Part shown: positions 8,949-16,252 of the stretch, in pieces
How the letters are laid out: every line of letters starts with the position of its first letter
How positions within the stretch are numbered: the first letter of the stretch is position 1
Source of the DNA: a bacterium
Lineage (GTDB): Bacteria > Elusimicrobiota > Elusimicrobia > Elusimicrobiales > UBA9959
Reading direction: 5' to 3'
Assembly (NCBI GenBank): GCA_021811185.1
Contig: JAJZPL010000001.1
Coordinates: 62,001-126,000, forward strand
DNA: 64,000 nt
The notes under the pieces: model-generated
The model's input: the letters and a program-made list of their open reading frames with translations, nothing else
Told to the model about the DNA's origin: nothing
Database searches by the model: none
Position numbers and translations under genes: made by a program

Positions 8949-8994
8949 CCTTGCCAAGGTTGAGATGTGGGTTCGATTCCCATCGCCCGCTCCA
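8949..8994 (+). pseudogene. tRNA-Gly 3' fragment (right attachment-site copy)
   Basis: Exactly identical over 46 bases to 1008-1053, running from the anticodon stem through the encoded CCA. The 5' half of the tRNA is absent and replaced by unrelated sequence, so it cannot be a functional tRNA. Confidence 0.9.
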
Positions 8995-9003
8995 AATTTG
9001 TGT

Positions 9004-9029
9004 AGGCCATCCTTTCAGGATGGCCTTTT
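9004..9029 (+). terminator. Hairpin terminator, diverged copy of the one after tRNA-Gly
   Basis: The stem AGGCCATCC/GGATGGCCT has a 5-nt loop followed by T residues. Relative to 1061-1091 an A-T pair has become G-C on both sides of the stem, a compensating change. A third fragment of it (GGGATGGCCTTTTCCTT) lies at about 9116-9133. Confidence 0.7.
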
Positions 9030-9035
9030 CCTTAT

Positions 9036-9098
9036 GCGGGCGATGGGAATCCTTCCTTATGGGGAAAGCTCGCTAACGCTCGCGAGTCGCCCGCTCCA
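9036..9098 (+). repeat. tRNA-Gly-mimic foldback repeat, right copy
   Basis: Begins GCGGGCGA and ends TCGCCCGCTCCA, reproducing the tRNA-Gly acceptor stem, discriminator T and CCA around a 43-nt interior with two potential small arms (CTTCC/GGGAAAG and CTCGC/GCGAG). It fills most of the 385-nt gap 8818-9202, in which I see no gene. Short direct repeats of GGTGTCCAT occur at about 8822-8840. Confidence 0.6.
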
Positions 9099-9190
9099 GA
9101 TTAATTAGATCCTGATGGGATGGCCTTTTCCTTGTTGATCCGGGGCGGTGAGAAGCTTCTTCCGGGCGGACGCGGATTTTATAGAATAGT

Positions 9191-9196
9191 TATAAC
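9191..9196 (+). promoter_or_regulatory. -10-like box TATAAC, 6 nt before start codon (leaderless promoter candidate)
   Basis: TATAAC is followed by exactly 6 nt and ATG 9203. There is no ribosome-binding sequence in between. No convincing -35 box is seen. It matches the arrangement at five other transcription-unit starts in the window. Confidence 0.45.
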
Positions 9197-9202
9197 TGAG
9201 CT

Positions 9203-10225
9203 ATGAGAAAATCCTTGCCGGCCTTCATTTGTCTGCTTCTTTCGACCGCCGCTCCCGCGGCGGAGCTTGACTGCCCTTTCTCCCTTACGCCGGATTTCCC
9301 GGTAAAAGAACTTTACAGGTGCCCCGCGCTGTACCGGAACCTTTGTATCGACGTGTGCGGGGCCCGGTATGAGGCTTCCGACGTGCGGCAGGCAGCGCAG
9401 CTGCCCAAGGGGGAGCGCGCGGTGGTGTGCCTCGATCCCAGCATCTCCGTCATAAAGAACGGCAGCCCCTACGCCGACGACAGGGCGCGGCACGGCTGCT
9501 TCGGCGGCATCGAAGGGCGCTCGGCCGGCGGCGGCGGCCGCACTTGGTGCGTGCAGCTGAATAACGTTTATGACGGGCGCAGTCTCGGCGCCTACCTGCA
9601 GTGCGCCGGGCGGCTGGACCCGGATTACGTGCCGCCGGCCGCCGTTAACGGGGGGCGGCCCACGGTGATGCTGCTGCAGGACGGCCCGAAAACCCTGCGT
9701 GTAGGCAGCGAGCAGGCGGACGATCCGGACGGGTCCTACAGCGCTACGGGCACGTCGCCGGTAAAGGACCCTGTCTATATGCCTGGGAGCGCTACCACAG
9801 CCGCGGGCTGGCCGCCAAAAAGAACAGTCGCGGCGCCTAAGGAGGGGGCTAATGTGGAGGATTTCGGGGCCAATCCCTTCGAGAAGCGCATCGCCGAGTC
9901 CAAGATGCAGGACGCGCTGGCGGCGCGCGGGCAGCTGGCCGCCGCGGTGCGGAAATACAAGGGCGACCACGGCGGCCAATTGCCGCCGGACCTGACAGCC
10001 CTGGTCCCGGCCTATTTAAAAGAGCTGCCGGAAATTGAGATCCCCGGTTATAAAAAGACCCGCGGGCTGGTGGTAGTGCGGGAGGCGGACGGCGGCGAGC
10101 TCGCCGGGTTCGTACGGGACACCGGCGGCTGGCTGTACGTGGCGGACAGCGCTTCTAAAAAACGCGGCGCGGTATCTTTCGACTCCGTGAAAAGATACCG
10201 CGGCAAACCGCTTTACAGCTACTAG
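9203..10225 (+). CDS. Secreted protein with pseudopilin-like C-terminal domain
   Basis: 340 aa with a signal peptide (residues 1-19, ending APAA). Residues 20-120 contain several Cys (CPF, CPALYRNLC, DVCG, VVCLD, GCFGG) that could form disulfides in the periplasm. Residues about 230-340 resemble the globular half of GspG-like pseudopilins: an amphipathic helix running into AVRKYKGDHGGQLPPDL, then PAYLKELP and DTGGWLYVADS. The hydrophobic N-terminal helix that such proteins need for assembly is missing. No name for the N-terminal domain. Base composition is back to the host core, so this gene lies outside the island. It converges with the DUF350 gene only 11 nt away. Confidence 0.6.
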   Translation: MRKSLPAFICLLLSTAAPAAELDCPFSLTPDFPVKELYRCPALYRNLCIDVCGARYEASDVRQAAQLPKGERAVVCLDPSISVIKNGSPYADDRARHGCFGGIEGRSAGGGGRTWCVQLNNVYDGRSLGAYLQCAGRLDPDYVPPAAVNGGRPTVMLLQDGPKTLRVGSEQADDPDGSYSATGTSPVKDPVYMPGSATTAAGWPPKRTVAAPKEGANVEDFGANPFEKRIAESKMQDALAARGQLAAAVRKYKGDHGGQLPPDLTALVPAYLKELPEIEIPGYKKTRGLVVVREADGGELAGFVRDTGGWLYVADSASKKRGAVSFDSVKRYRGKPLYSY

Positions 10226-10236
10226 TTTCGGTTTAT

Positions 10237-11088
10237 TCAGCCTATAGCCCAGCCCAGCAGCGCCGAGATGCCTATGAAGAGCATCGCGTCGAGCATTGCC
10301 GCCGGTTTATTTGGCGCGGCGGAACCGAAGATCTCCTTGTTGAACGTGGCTTTGGGAAAAAGCCAGGCGTCGGCCAGCCAGCGCGCGCCCAGCAGGGCGC
10401 CGAAGCAGAACACGAAGAAAGCCGAGGCTTCCAGGAGGCTCCTGCCCCAGCCCAGGAACGGCCCCGCGATGGAGGCGCGCACGATGTTGCCGAAGGCGAT
10501 AACGCTTCCGGCCATGGAGAGCGCGGCCGGGAAATTCTTGTTCTCCAGCTGGGCGGGCATATCTATGCGGAAGATTTTCAGGTAAGCAGCCAGCGCCGCC
10601 CACAGGAAGAGCTGGCCCAGCAGCCAGAAACAGACCATCACCGCAGGCCCGCCGGAATCACCCCACGAGGCGCCCAGGATCAGCAGTCCCAGCGCTATGT
10701 AATGCGCGCCCTCGGCCAGCGCCGCGCCGGCGTCCCCGGCTTTAATGCGCCCAGCCAGCTTCCAGCGCGCCAGGTAGGTTCTTTCGGCCAGCAGCACCGA
10801 GGCGTTAAGCAGCAGCACGGCCAGCATGCCGAACCCAGCGGCTTCCGCCAAGCCGCTGGCCGGGTCTTTGGACGCCCAGGTAACGGCCCCGCCCAGGCTT
10901 AGCAGCACGGCCAGGTAGTACGCGCCGTAGTCCAAGGCCGCGGCCTCGGACTTGCCGGCCACCATGCCGGCCTCGCCGCCGCCCCAGCGGGGCAGCAGCC
11001 CGCGTACCTTCCTGCTCGCGTAGCACAGGGCCATCCCGATGAGGATGTAGCCGGCGGACAGCGCCGCCGAGGTAAAGAATTCAGACAT
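10237..11088 (-). CDS. DUF350-family membrane protein
   Basis: 283 aa with about eight hydrophobic segments arranged as two similar halves, each containing a YxLIGMAL- or AHYIALGLL-like first helix and a long Gly/Ala-rich second unit; the tail carries FPKATFNKEI. This fits the DUF350 (UPF0719) family, inner-membrane proteins without an established activity, here in a two-repeat form. It is the last gene of a minus-strand operon; its start overlaps the end of the FemAB-like gene by 8 nt. DUF350 genes often accompany DUF4178 and spermidine-synthase-like genes, as here, and are thought to act in envelope stress or lipid/peptide modification, but that is not proven. Confidence 0.7.
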   Translation of the reverse strand: MSEFFTSAALSAGYILIGMALCYASRKVRGLLPRWGGGEAGMVAGKSEAAALDYGAYYLAVLLSLGGAVTWASKDPASGLAEAAGFGMLAVLLLNASVLLAERTYLARWKLAGRIKAGDAGAALAEGAHYIALGLLILGASWGDSGGPAVMVCFWLLGQLFLWAALAAYLKIFRIDMPAQLENKNFPAALSMAGSVIAFGNIVRASIAGPFLGWGRSLLEASAFFVFCFGALLGARWLADAWLFPKATFNKEIFGSAAPNKPAAMLDAMLFIGISALLGWAIG

Positions 11089-12106
11089 TGCAGGCTCCTT
11101 TGTCTTTCTCGCTGAGGGCGTTGCGCAGCAGGGCGGCCAGCTGCGGGTAGAAATACAGGTCGTGCGCGCCGCAGGTGACGGAGCGCCGCCCGCCGAAGCG
11201 CAGTTTGAACTGCGTGAACCGGGAATAAGCGTGCGAGACGGCGCCTTCCGGCGCTATCCCGTAAAAATCGTAGGCCGCGCAGCCGCGTTCGCGCGCGTCG
11301 CGCATGATCCGCCAGTGCAGGGCGTAGGGCGCCATGGCCTCCCGCACGAAGGGGGAGCTGGCGCCGTAGAGGTACGTGGCTTTGCCGCCGTAGAACACGG
11401 CCACGGCCCCGGCCGCCAGCACGCCGCGGTAATGCGCCAAGTACAGCCGGGCCGCTCCGGACGGCCCGAGCGAGCCGAACAGCGTTTCGAAGAAGGACAG
11501 CGGTTCCCCGTCGAAGCCCTGCCTCATGGAGGTGAGCTCGAACAGCGAGTAGAAATCCCTGAGGTTTTCGCCTGAACTTTCCACGGCGCATACCTCCACG
11601 CCCTTGCGCAGCGCCAACTTTACGTTGTAGCGGCCCTTCTGCGTCATGCGGGAAAGGATATCGTCGTCGCTCCCGGAAAGATCCGTGAGCAGCGTGGGGG
11701 TGGGGACCAGGTCCAGCGGCGCCCGCGTAAGTTTGCCCAGGCAGGCCGGGGGCACGCCTTCCAGCAGCGGCTCGAAGCGGGCCAGCGGCGCGCCGGTGGC
11801 GGCGGAAAATTCTTCTAGCTTGGCGCGCAGCAGGGCGGCGCCTTCGGCGGCCGCGGCCTCGTCGTGCCAGGGCAATACCGGGCCGTGCGGCAACAGCAGC
11901 GGCGCGTACGGCGAGGCCACGGAGTAGACCATGGCGCCGCCGCGCAGCGCTTCCCCGTCGAAAAGTCCCAGGCGCGCCACGGACTGGCCCTGGGCGGCCT
12001 TGAAGCCGGCCCAGTCCCAGCTCTGCATGAAGCCGCTCGCCGGGGAAGCCTTTACCAGGCTTTCCCAGGCGGGCTTATTGGAGAGTGATAAATCTTTGAT
12101 AATCAT
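11081..12106 (-). CDS. FemAB-like peptidyl/aminoacyl transferase (GNAT fold)
   Basis: 341 aa, the normal length for the FemAB/FemX group, which transfers amino acids from aminoacyl-tRNA to cell-wall precursors or, in wider relatives, modifies other amines. Two GNAT-like halves are visible; the second has the typical KGRYNVKLALRKGVEV helix, a YLAHYRGVLAAGA strand, and near the C-terminus DFYGIAP followed by YSRFTQFKLRFGG, which is the family signature. The start lies inside the previous gene (32-nt overlap), so it is translationally coupled to the spermidine-synthase-like fusion. In this context it may attach an amino acid or polyamine to an envelope target; that role is inferred. Confidence 0.8.
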   Translation of the reverse strand: MIIKDLSLSNKPAWESLVKASPASGFMQSWDWAGFKAAQGQSVARLGLFDGEALRGGAMVYSVASPYAPLLLPHGPVLPWHDEAAAAEGAALLRAKLEEFSAATGAPLARFEPLLEGVPPACLGKLTRAPLDLVPTPTLLTDLSGSDDDILSRMTQKGRYNVKLALRKGVEVCAVESSGENLRDFYSLFELTSMRQGFDGEPLSFFETLFGSLGPSGAARLYLAHYRGVLAAGAVAVFYGGKATYLYGASSPFVREAMAPYALHWRIMRDARERGCAAYDFYGIAPEGAVSHAYSRFTQFKLRFGGRRSVTCGAHDLYFYPQLAALLRNALSEKDKGACNV

Positions 12107-14111
12107 CGTCGTTCAGCTGCCCCAGCCACCTGGCGGGGTTGGCTTCCGGCAGCGTCCCGGCCTTGGCTACAAGCAGCGCGCGCAGGAAGGCGGCCAGCTC
12201 GGGCGCGGGGGCCAGGCGCTCCATGCCTTTTATCGCCGGCAGTCCCGGCATCGGGACCGCGGCCGGCGTCCCGTCCTCGCGCAGGAACACCAGGCCTCCG
12301 CCTACCGGTTCCACGTAGATGCCGGGGCAAAGTTTTATGTAGCCCGCGGGGGGCGCCGCGCTAACCACGGCGGCGCCGGGCTTTGGCAGCGCGGCTTCGA
12401 GGGCCGCCTGGATGGCCAGCATGTTCCGCAGTTCCCTGGAATCGCCGCGCACTTCCGGAAGGATGACCCCGGCGGGCGCGGCCCAGGCCAGCCATTTGCG
12501 GTGGCCGGCTATCGCCTTGCTCAGCGCTTTCTGCTGCAGCTGGATATTGGCGTAAAGCGTTCCCAGCGTTTCCGCGTCGGGCCGGAACCGGAAGAGCTCC
12601 CCCGGTTCTTTTTCTTTCATCAGCGTGAAAGCGTCGGCGCCCAGTTTAAGGACGTAGGCTGGGGTAAGCCGCAGGAAAGCGGTGCCGTCCGGCATTAACT
12701 GGACGTCGCTGGAGACGGAGTAAAAAGGCCGCGCGGTCTTTGCCGAAGGCCCGCCTTTCGGGTCCGTGTAATCAATCGTCAGGGCGGGGTACATCCTGCC
12801 GTTGCTGTCCGTGGCCAGGCCGCGGTTGGTGTCCAGGTACTGGAAGGCGGGGCCGTGGAACAGGGAGGCCGGCTTCTTGGAAAGGAAAACTATGTCGGCG
12901 TTGCCGCCGCCGCGGGAGCCGCCGTAATAGCCTTTTGCGAAAGCGTTGTCGGGGTAGGCCATGTTTATCACTATCAGCAGTACGGCCAGCGCGGCCAGCG
13001 TGCGGTAAAGCCTTTCCGCGCCTTCGGAGCAGGCCAGGACGGGGGTGAAGTCCGCCTTAAGTTCCTCCAGTTCCAGCTTGAGCTTGCGCCCCAGTTCGGA
13101 CGAAAGGAGGCCGGTCTCCGAAAGCAGCGCGTCCCAGTCGAAAGCGGTCAGCAGCGCCCGCAGCCTGCCCTCCCACTGGGCCAGGGTTTCGGCGCCCCAC
13201 AGCGCCGGGTCCGACGGGAAGCCGCAGGCCGGGAGCCGGCTGTTGGGGCGGCTGAAGAAATCCAGCGCGCCGCCGCCGGCGGGGGCGGGCGGCGGCAGGT
13301 GCAGCAGGCCCAGCAGTTCCGCCGGGTTCCCGAGCGGGCGCGCCAGGCCGGCTCCGAACAGCACCGAGGACCTGTCGAAATTCATCGCGAGGCGCAGCCT
13401 GCCGCGGTTGAGGTACGCCGCGCCTTCGGGCAGGCGCAGGCCGGCCAGTTCCTTCACCGTTATGGCCCGCGGCGAAGCGAAGAAGAAACCCCATTTGCCG
13501 TAGCCGTGCGCGGAGAACGACGGGATGTCGGCCGAAAGCGGCTTGGGGCAGAAACCGGCGGCGCGGAGCGTCTTGTAGACGGCCCAGTAGGCGGCCGGGA
13601 ACTTTTCCGGGGAGACCGCGTTGACGGCCAGCAGGCCGCGCGCGGAAAGGTTTTTGCGGACCAGGCCGAAGAACTCCCCGGTGAACAGCGAGCAGCCGGC
13701 CAGGTCGCCGGGGAAAGTGAAGTCCGCCACTACCAGGTCGTAAGCGCGGCGGGCCTGGCCAAGGAACTGCAGGGCGTCGGCGCAGCGGACGGTTACGCGC
13801 GGGTCGGCCAGCGAGCCGGCGTTGTAGGGGGAGAAAGCGCCGCGGCCCAGGGCCAGCACCTCTTCGTCGTAATCCACCAGGTCGGCGGTTTCCACCGGGG
13901 CGCTGCGCAGCAGGTCTCGCAGGGCCAGGCCGTCGCCGCCGCCCAGCACCAGCGCCTTGAGCGGGCGGCGCAGGCGCGCGGCCGCCAGCGCCGCTGCCGG
14001 CAGCGTAAGCGACTCGTGGTACACGGCTTCGTCGCGCGTGTCGAACTGCAGGCTGCCGTTGATATAGAAGGAGAGCCCGCCGTCGCGCTCTATGATCTTA
14101 AGACCGGCCAT
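12075..14111 (-). CDS. Spermidine-synthase-like protein fused to a membrane-anchored C-terminal domain
   Basis: 678 aa. Residues about 1-225 are a polyamine aminopropyltransferase fold: N-terminal beta domain, GGGDG at 57-61, the acidic VDYDEE at 79-84, and the catalytic loop around D130. The usual D-x-x-D-P of true spermidine synthases reads DFTFP, so the second Asp is replaced by Phe and the amine substrate may differ. A charged helical stretch (about 300-365) leads to one membrane helix (about 370-386), then a Gly-rich YYGGSRGGG turn and an unrecognised domain (about 400-678). It overlaps genes on both sides (14 nt with DUF4178, 32 nt with FemAB-like), so the operon acts as a unit. Confidence 0.75.
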   Translation of the reverse strand: MAGLKIIERDGGLSFYINGSLQFDTRDEAVYHESLTLPAAALAAARLRRPLKALVLGGGDGLALRDLLRSAPVETADLVDYDEEVLALGRGAFSPYNAGSLADPRVTVRCADALQFLGQARRAYDLVVADFTFPGDLAGCSLFTGEFFGLVRKNLSARGLLAVNAVSPEKFPAAYWAVYKTLRAAGFCPKPLSADIPSFSAHGYGKWGFFFASPRAITVKELAGLRLPEGAAYLNRGRLRLAMNFDRSSVLFGAGLARPLGNPAELLGLLHLPPPAPAGGGALDFFSRPNSRLPACGFPSDPALWGAETLAQWEGRLRALLTAFDWDALLSETGLLSSELGRKLKLELEELKADFTPVLACSEGAERLYRTLAALAVLLIVINMAYPDNAFAKGYYGGSRGGGNADIVFLSKKPASLFHGPAFQYLDTNRGLATDSNGRMYPALTIDYTDPKGGPSAKTARPFYSVSSDVQLMPDGTAFLRLTPAYVLKLGADAFTLMKEKEPGELFRFRPDAETLGTLYANIQLQQKALSKAIAGHRKWLAWAAPAGVILPEVRGDSRELRNMLAIQAALEAALPKPGAAVVSAAPPAGYIKLCPGIYVEPVGGGLVFLREDGTPAAVPMPGLPAIKGMERLAPAPELAAFLRALLVAKAGTLPEANPARWLGQLNDDDYQRFITLQ

Positions 14112-15165
14112 CGGAGCCCTCCAGTACGCGGGTCAGCGCCGCCGCCGCCGCCGCGGCGACGGGCAGCAGGCAGGCCGTGAAGAACTGGTAGGCGGCGTGC
14201 GGTCCCGGCGCGAAAATAATGTAGATCAAAAAACTGTAGACCCAGAGCGCGGGCAGCACGCCGAAGAAGGCCAGGCGCCAATGCCCGGAGATCTCCGTGC
14301 CCTGGAAGAACGTTCCCATCAGCCTGGGCAGCACCACGGCGAGGGCCGCGCAGGAAAAAGCCAGGTACCAGAACGAAAGCCCGAAGCCGCCGAGTTTTGC
14401 CGCCGCGCCTACCGCGCCCCAGATACAGAAGGAGGAAACGGCCAGCCAGGCCGGCGGCCTCATTACGTACATGCTGAACAGCAGCGTGGCCGGCACGGCC
14501 AGGGCCAGCAGGTAATCGAACGGGACGCCGTTTATAAGCAGCACCAGGCCGAATATGCCCGCCCCGGAGGCGGAGGTTTTCAAGATCTCGAAAAAGCCCT
14601 GGCCGGGCTTCATCCCGAAACGCGGGAGCGCTACTTTTTTGTCCAGCACTTCGAAGTCGGCCGGGCTGGTCACGTTGCCCAGGTACGCTTCGGGGTAGTC
14701 CTTGTCTTCCTCTTTCCAGATCTCTATCGCGAGGTTCTTCCTGCGGTCGGCCGAATAAAAATCCCAGGTGACCTTGGGCACCATGTTGCCGTCGTCGTCT
14801 TCGGCCGTGACGGAGGACATGCTGTCGTAGGCGTACTCGTCCTGCGAGTACCTGACCGAACGGGGAGGGTCGCCCGGCAGCGTGACTTCGCCCATGCTGC
14901 GCCAGCTGCCAGGATCGTATTCGAAGGAGACCCCGGAAAGCGGGATCTGGCGGGTGAGCACCCAGATCTCCTCCAGCCCGCCTGCCTTTTTCTCCTCGCT
15001 TTTTACGAGGTAGAGCTCTTCGGAGCCGTGCGTGAGGGTCCACTGGCGCTCCAGGTAGGAATTGGATTGGCGCGAGACGGTCTTGTCGCTGACGGTCCAC
15101 TCCACGCCGCGGCAGCTGATGACGCGCCCCACTTCGGCCGCGCCAAGGTCCATGGTATTGCCCAT
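14098..15165 (-). CDS. DUF4178-domain protein with C-terminal membrane region
   Basis: 355 aa. Residues about 1-190 form the DUF4178-like beta-rich domain (VGRVISCRGVEWTVSDK, then SYLERQWTLTHGSEELYLV). Residues about 205-350 contain five or six membrane helices. It is the first gene of the four-gene minus operon. Start at 15165 is supported by a -10-like box six nt upstream; a second in-frame Met is 12 nt inside at 15153. Combination of DUF4178, spermidine-synthase-like and DUF350 genes occurs in many bacteria without a defined biochemical role; I infer envelope-linked polyamine or amino-group chemistry. Confidence 0.7.
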   Translation of the reverse strand: MGNTMDLGAAEVGRVISCRGVEWTVSDKTVSRQSNSYLERQWTLTHGSEELYLVKSEEKKAGGLEEIWVLTRQIPLSGVSFEYDPGSWRSMGEVTLPGDPPRSVRYSQDEYAYDSMSSVTAEDDDGNMVPKVTWDFYSADRRKNLAIEIWKEEDKDYPEAYLGNVTSPADFEVLDKKVALPRFGMKPGQGFFEILKTSASGAGIFGLVLLINGVPFDYLLALAVPATLLFSMYVMRPPAWLAVSSFCIWGAVGAAAKLGGFGLSFWYLAFSCAALAVVLPRLMGTFFQGTEISGHWRLAFFGVLPALWVYSFLIYIIFAPGPHAAYQFFTACLLPVAAAAAAALTRVLEGSDGRS

Positions 15166-15171
15166 CTGTGT

Positions 15172-15177
15172 AGTTTA
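15172..15177 (-). promoter_or_regulatory. -10-like box TAAACT preceded by TG (leaderless promoter candidate for the DUF4178 operon)
   Basis: On the minus strand the sequence reads TGATAAACT, six nt, then ATG 15165. The TG-n extension fits an extended -10 promoter. No ribosome site lies between. Confidence 0.45.
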
Positions 15178-15255
15178 TCAAAAAAGCGGCGGAACCCGCC
15201 CGGCAGCCGCGGGCCCGGGGAGATTTTTAATTTCGAACGTCCCCCCGGCTTTTAG

Positions 15256-15261
15256 TATTAT
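15256..15261 (+). promoter_or_regulatory. -10-like box TATTAT for the 15311 operon
   Basis: TATTAT lies about 50 nt before the start codon in the divergent gap 15166-15310. The leader ends in a strong GGGGGAGGGAG ribosome site. Confidence 0.35.
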
Positions 15262-15310
15262 AACGGCAGGGGCGAAGAATTCGCCGCAGGTATACGGGGG
15301 AGGGAGCCCT

Positions 15311-16252
15311 ATGACGCTGGATAAAGTACTGGACAAGATGACGGCCTCCGGAGCCATGGTCCCGCTGCTGGCCGAACGCCTTAAGGGACTGGACGCGGAG
15401 CGGCCTTTTTCCGTGCACCGGGAACTAAAAGCGCTCCTCTACCTGGGCGCTCTCCTTATGGCCGCCGGTTTGGCCGCCACGGTAAAAAAATATTTCGACG
15501 CTCTGGGCCCCTGGACCGTGCTGGGCGGGCTGGTCGCCCTCTTCGCGGCGTCCGTCGTGTATTGCTTCGAGCGGGGGGGGAGCTTTGACCGGGGAGAGGT
15601 CCGCCCGCCCGCGCTGCTCTTCGACTATGTGCTCTACCTGGGCTGCGTGGCCTGGGGCCTGGCGGCGGCTTATGCCGAGACCCGCTTCCACATCTTCGGC
15701 GGCGCGTGGAAAACGCACCTGCTTATCTCTTCCGCGCTGTTCGCTTTCCTGGCCTACCGTTTCGACAACCGCCTCGTGCTTTCCCTGGGGCTGTGCTCGC
15801 TGGCGGCGTGGTTCGGGCTGGAGTTGCAGGGGCTGCATTCCTGGTTCTCGGAAAGCTACCGCCTTCTCGGGCTGGCCTTCGGCACGCTGGCCGCGCTGGC
15901 GGCCTACGTCACCGTGAGGACGGAAGTTAAGAGCCACTTCCAGGACGTCTACGGCAATTTCGCCGGGCATTTCGTGCTGGCCTCGCTGCTCTCGGGCACG
16001 TGGACCAGGGACCCCTACTTTTACTTCGCCTGCCTGCTGGCGGCCTGCGGGCTTACGGCCGCCCACGCCGTGCGGGCGCGGAAGTTCTTCTACATGGTCT
16101 ACGCCGTGTTCTACGGCTACCTGGGTTTGTGCTCCGTCGTGCTCCGCAATGCGCGGGAAACGGGGTTCATCCTCCTCTATTTCATCGTATCCTCTCTTGG
16201 CGTCGGAGCCGGCCTGTTCTACCTGGCGCGCCGGTTCAAGGAGGAAGCATGA
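15311..16252 (+). CDS. DUF2157-like polytopic membrane protein
   Basis: 313 aa from ATG 15311, chosen because a GGGGGAGGGAG ribosome site stands 5-6 nt upstream; the open frame continues further upstream without such a site. A soluble N-terminal segment of about 40 residues precedes roughly nine membrane helices (the first at about 45-62). The layout matches DUF2157-type proteins, whose function is unknown. It overlaps the next gene by 4 nt (ATGA), and that gene is of a related type, so the two may form a complex. Confidence 0.65.
   Translation: MTLDKVLDKMTASGAMVPLLAERLKGLDAERPFSVHRELKALLYLGALLMAAGLAATVKKYFDALGPWTVLGGLVALFAASVVYCFERGGSFDRGEVRPPALLFDYVLYLGCVAWGLAAAYAETRFHIFGGAWKTHLLISSALFAFLAYRFDNRLVLSLGLCSLAAWFGLELQGLHSWFSESYRLLGLAFGTLAALAAYVTVRTEVKSHFQDVYGNFAGHFVLASLLSGTWTRDPYFYFACLLAACGLTAAHAVRARKFFYMVYAVFYGYLGLCSVVLRNARETGFILLYFIVSSLGVGAGLFYLARRFKEEA

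Larger units (their letters stand above)
1008..8994. mobile_element. tRNA-Gly-bounded genomic island carrying an RHS operon, no integrase
   Basis: The left boundary is the 3' half of the intact tRNA-Gly and the right boundary is an exact 46-bp copy of it, the classic attL/attR layout left by site-specific integration at a tRNA 3' end. Cargo is five genes, all on the plus strand: two outer-membrane-type proteins, an RHS protein, a small membrane protein and a barrel protein. Base composition is lower in GC than the flanks; for example 22 of 60 bases are G/C at 7081-7140 against 37 of 60 at 9421-9480. No integrase, excisionase or transposase is present, so the element is either degenerate, mobilised in trans, or produced by recombination between repeats. 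Confidence 0.65.

Noticed and set aside
12855-14180. Long plus-strand open frame opposite the spermidine-synthase-like gene
   Set aside because: It has Gly/Arg/Gln-rich composition without family motifs and is a shadow of high-GC codon use on the minus strand.
15062-15310. N-terminal extension of the DUF2157-like gene
   Set aside because: It overlaps the divergent DUF4178 gene and promoter; ATG 15311 has a strong ribosome site and begins the domain.
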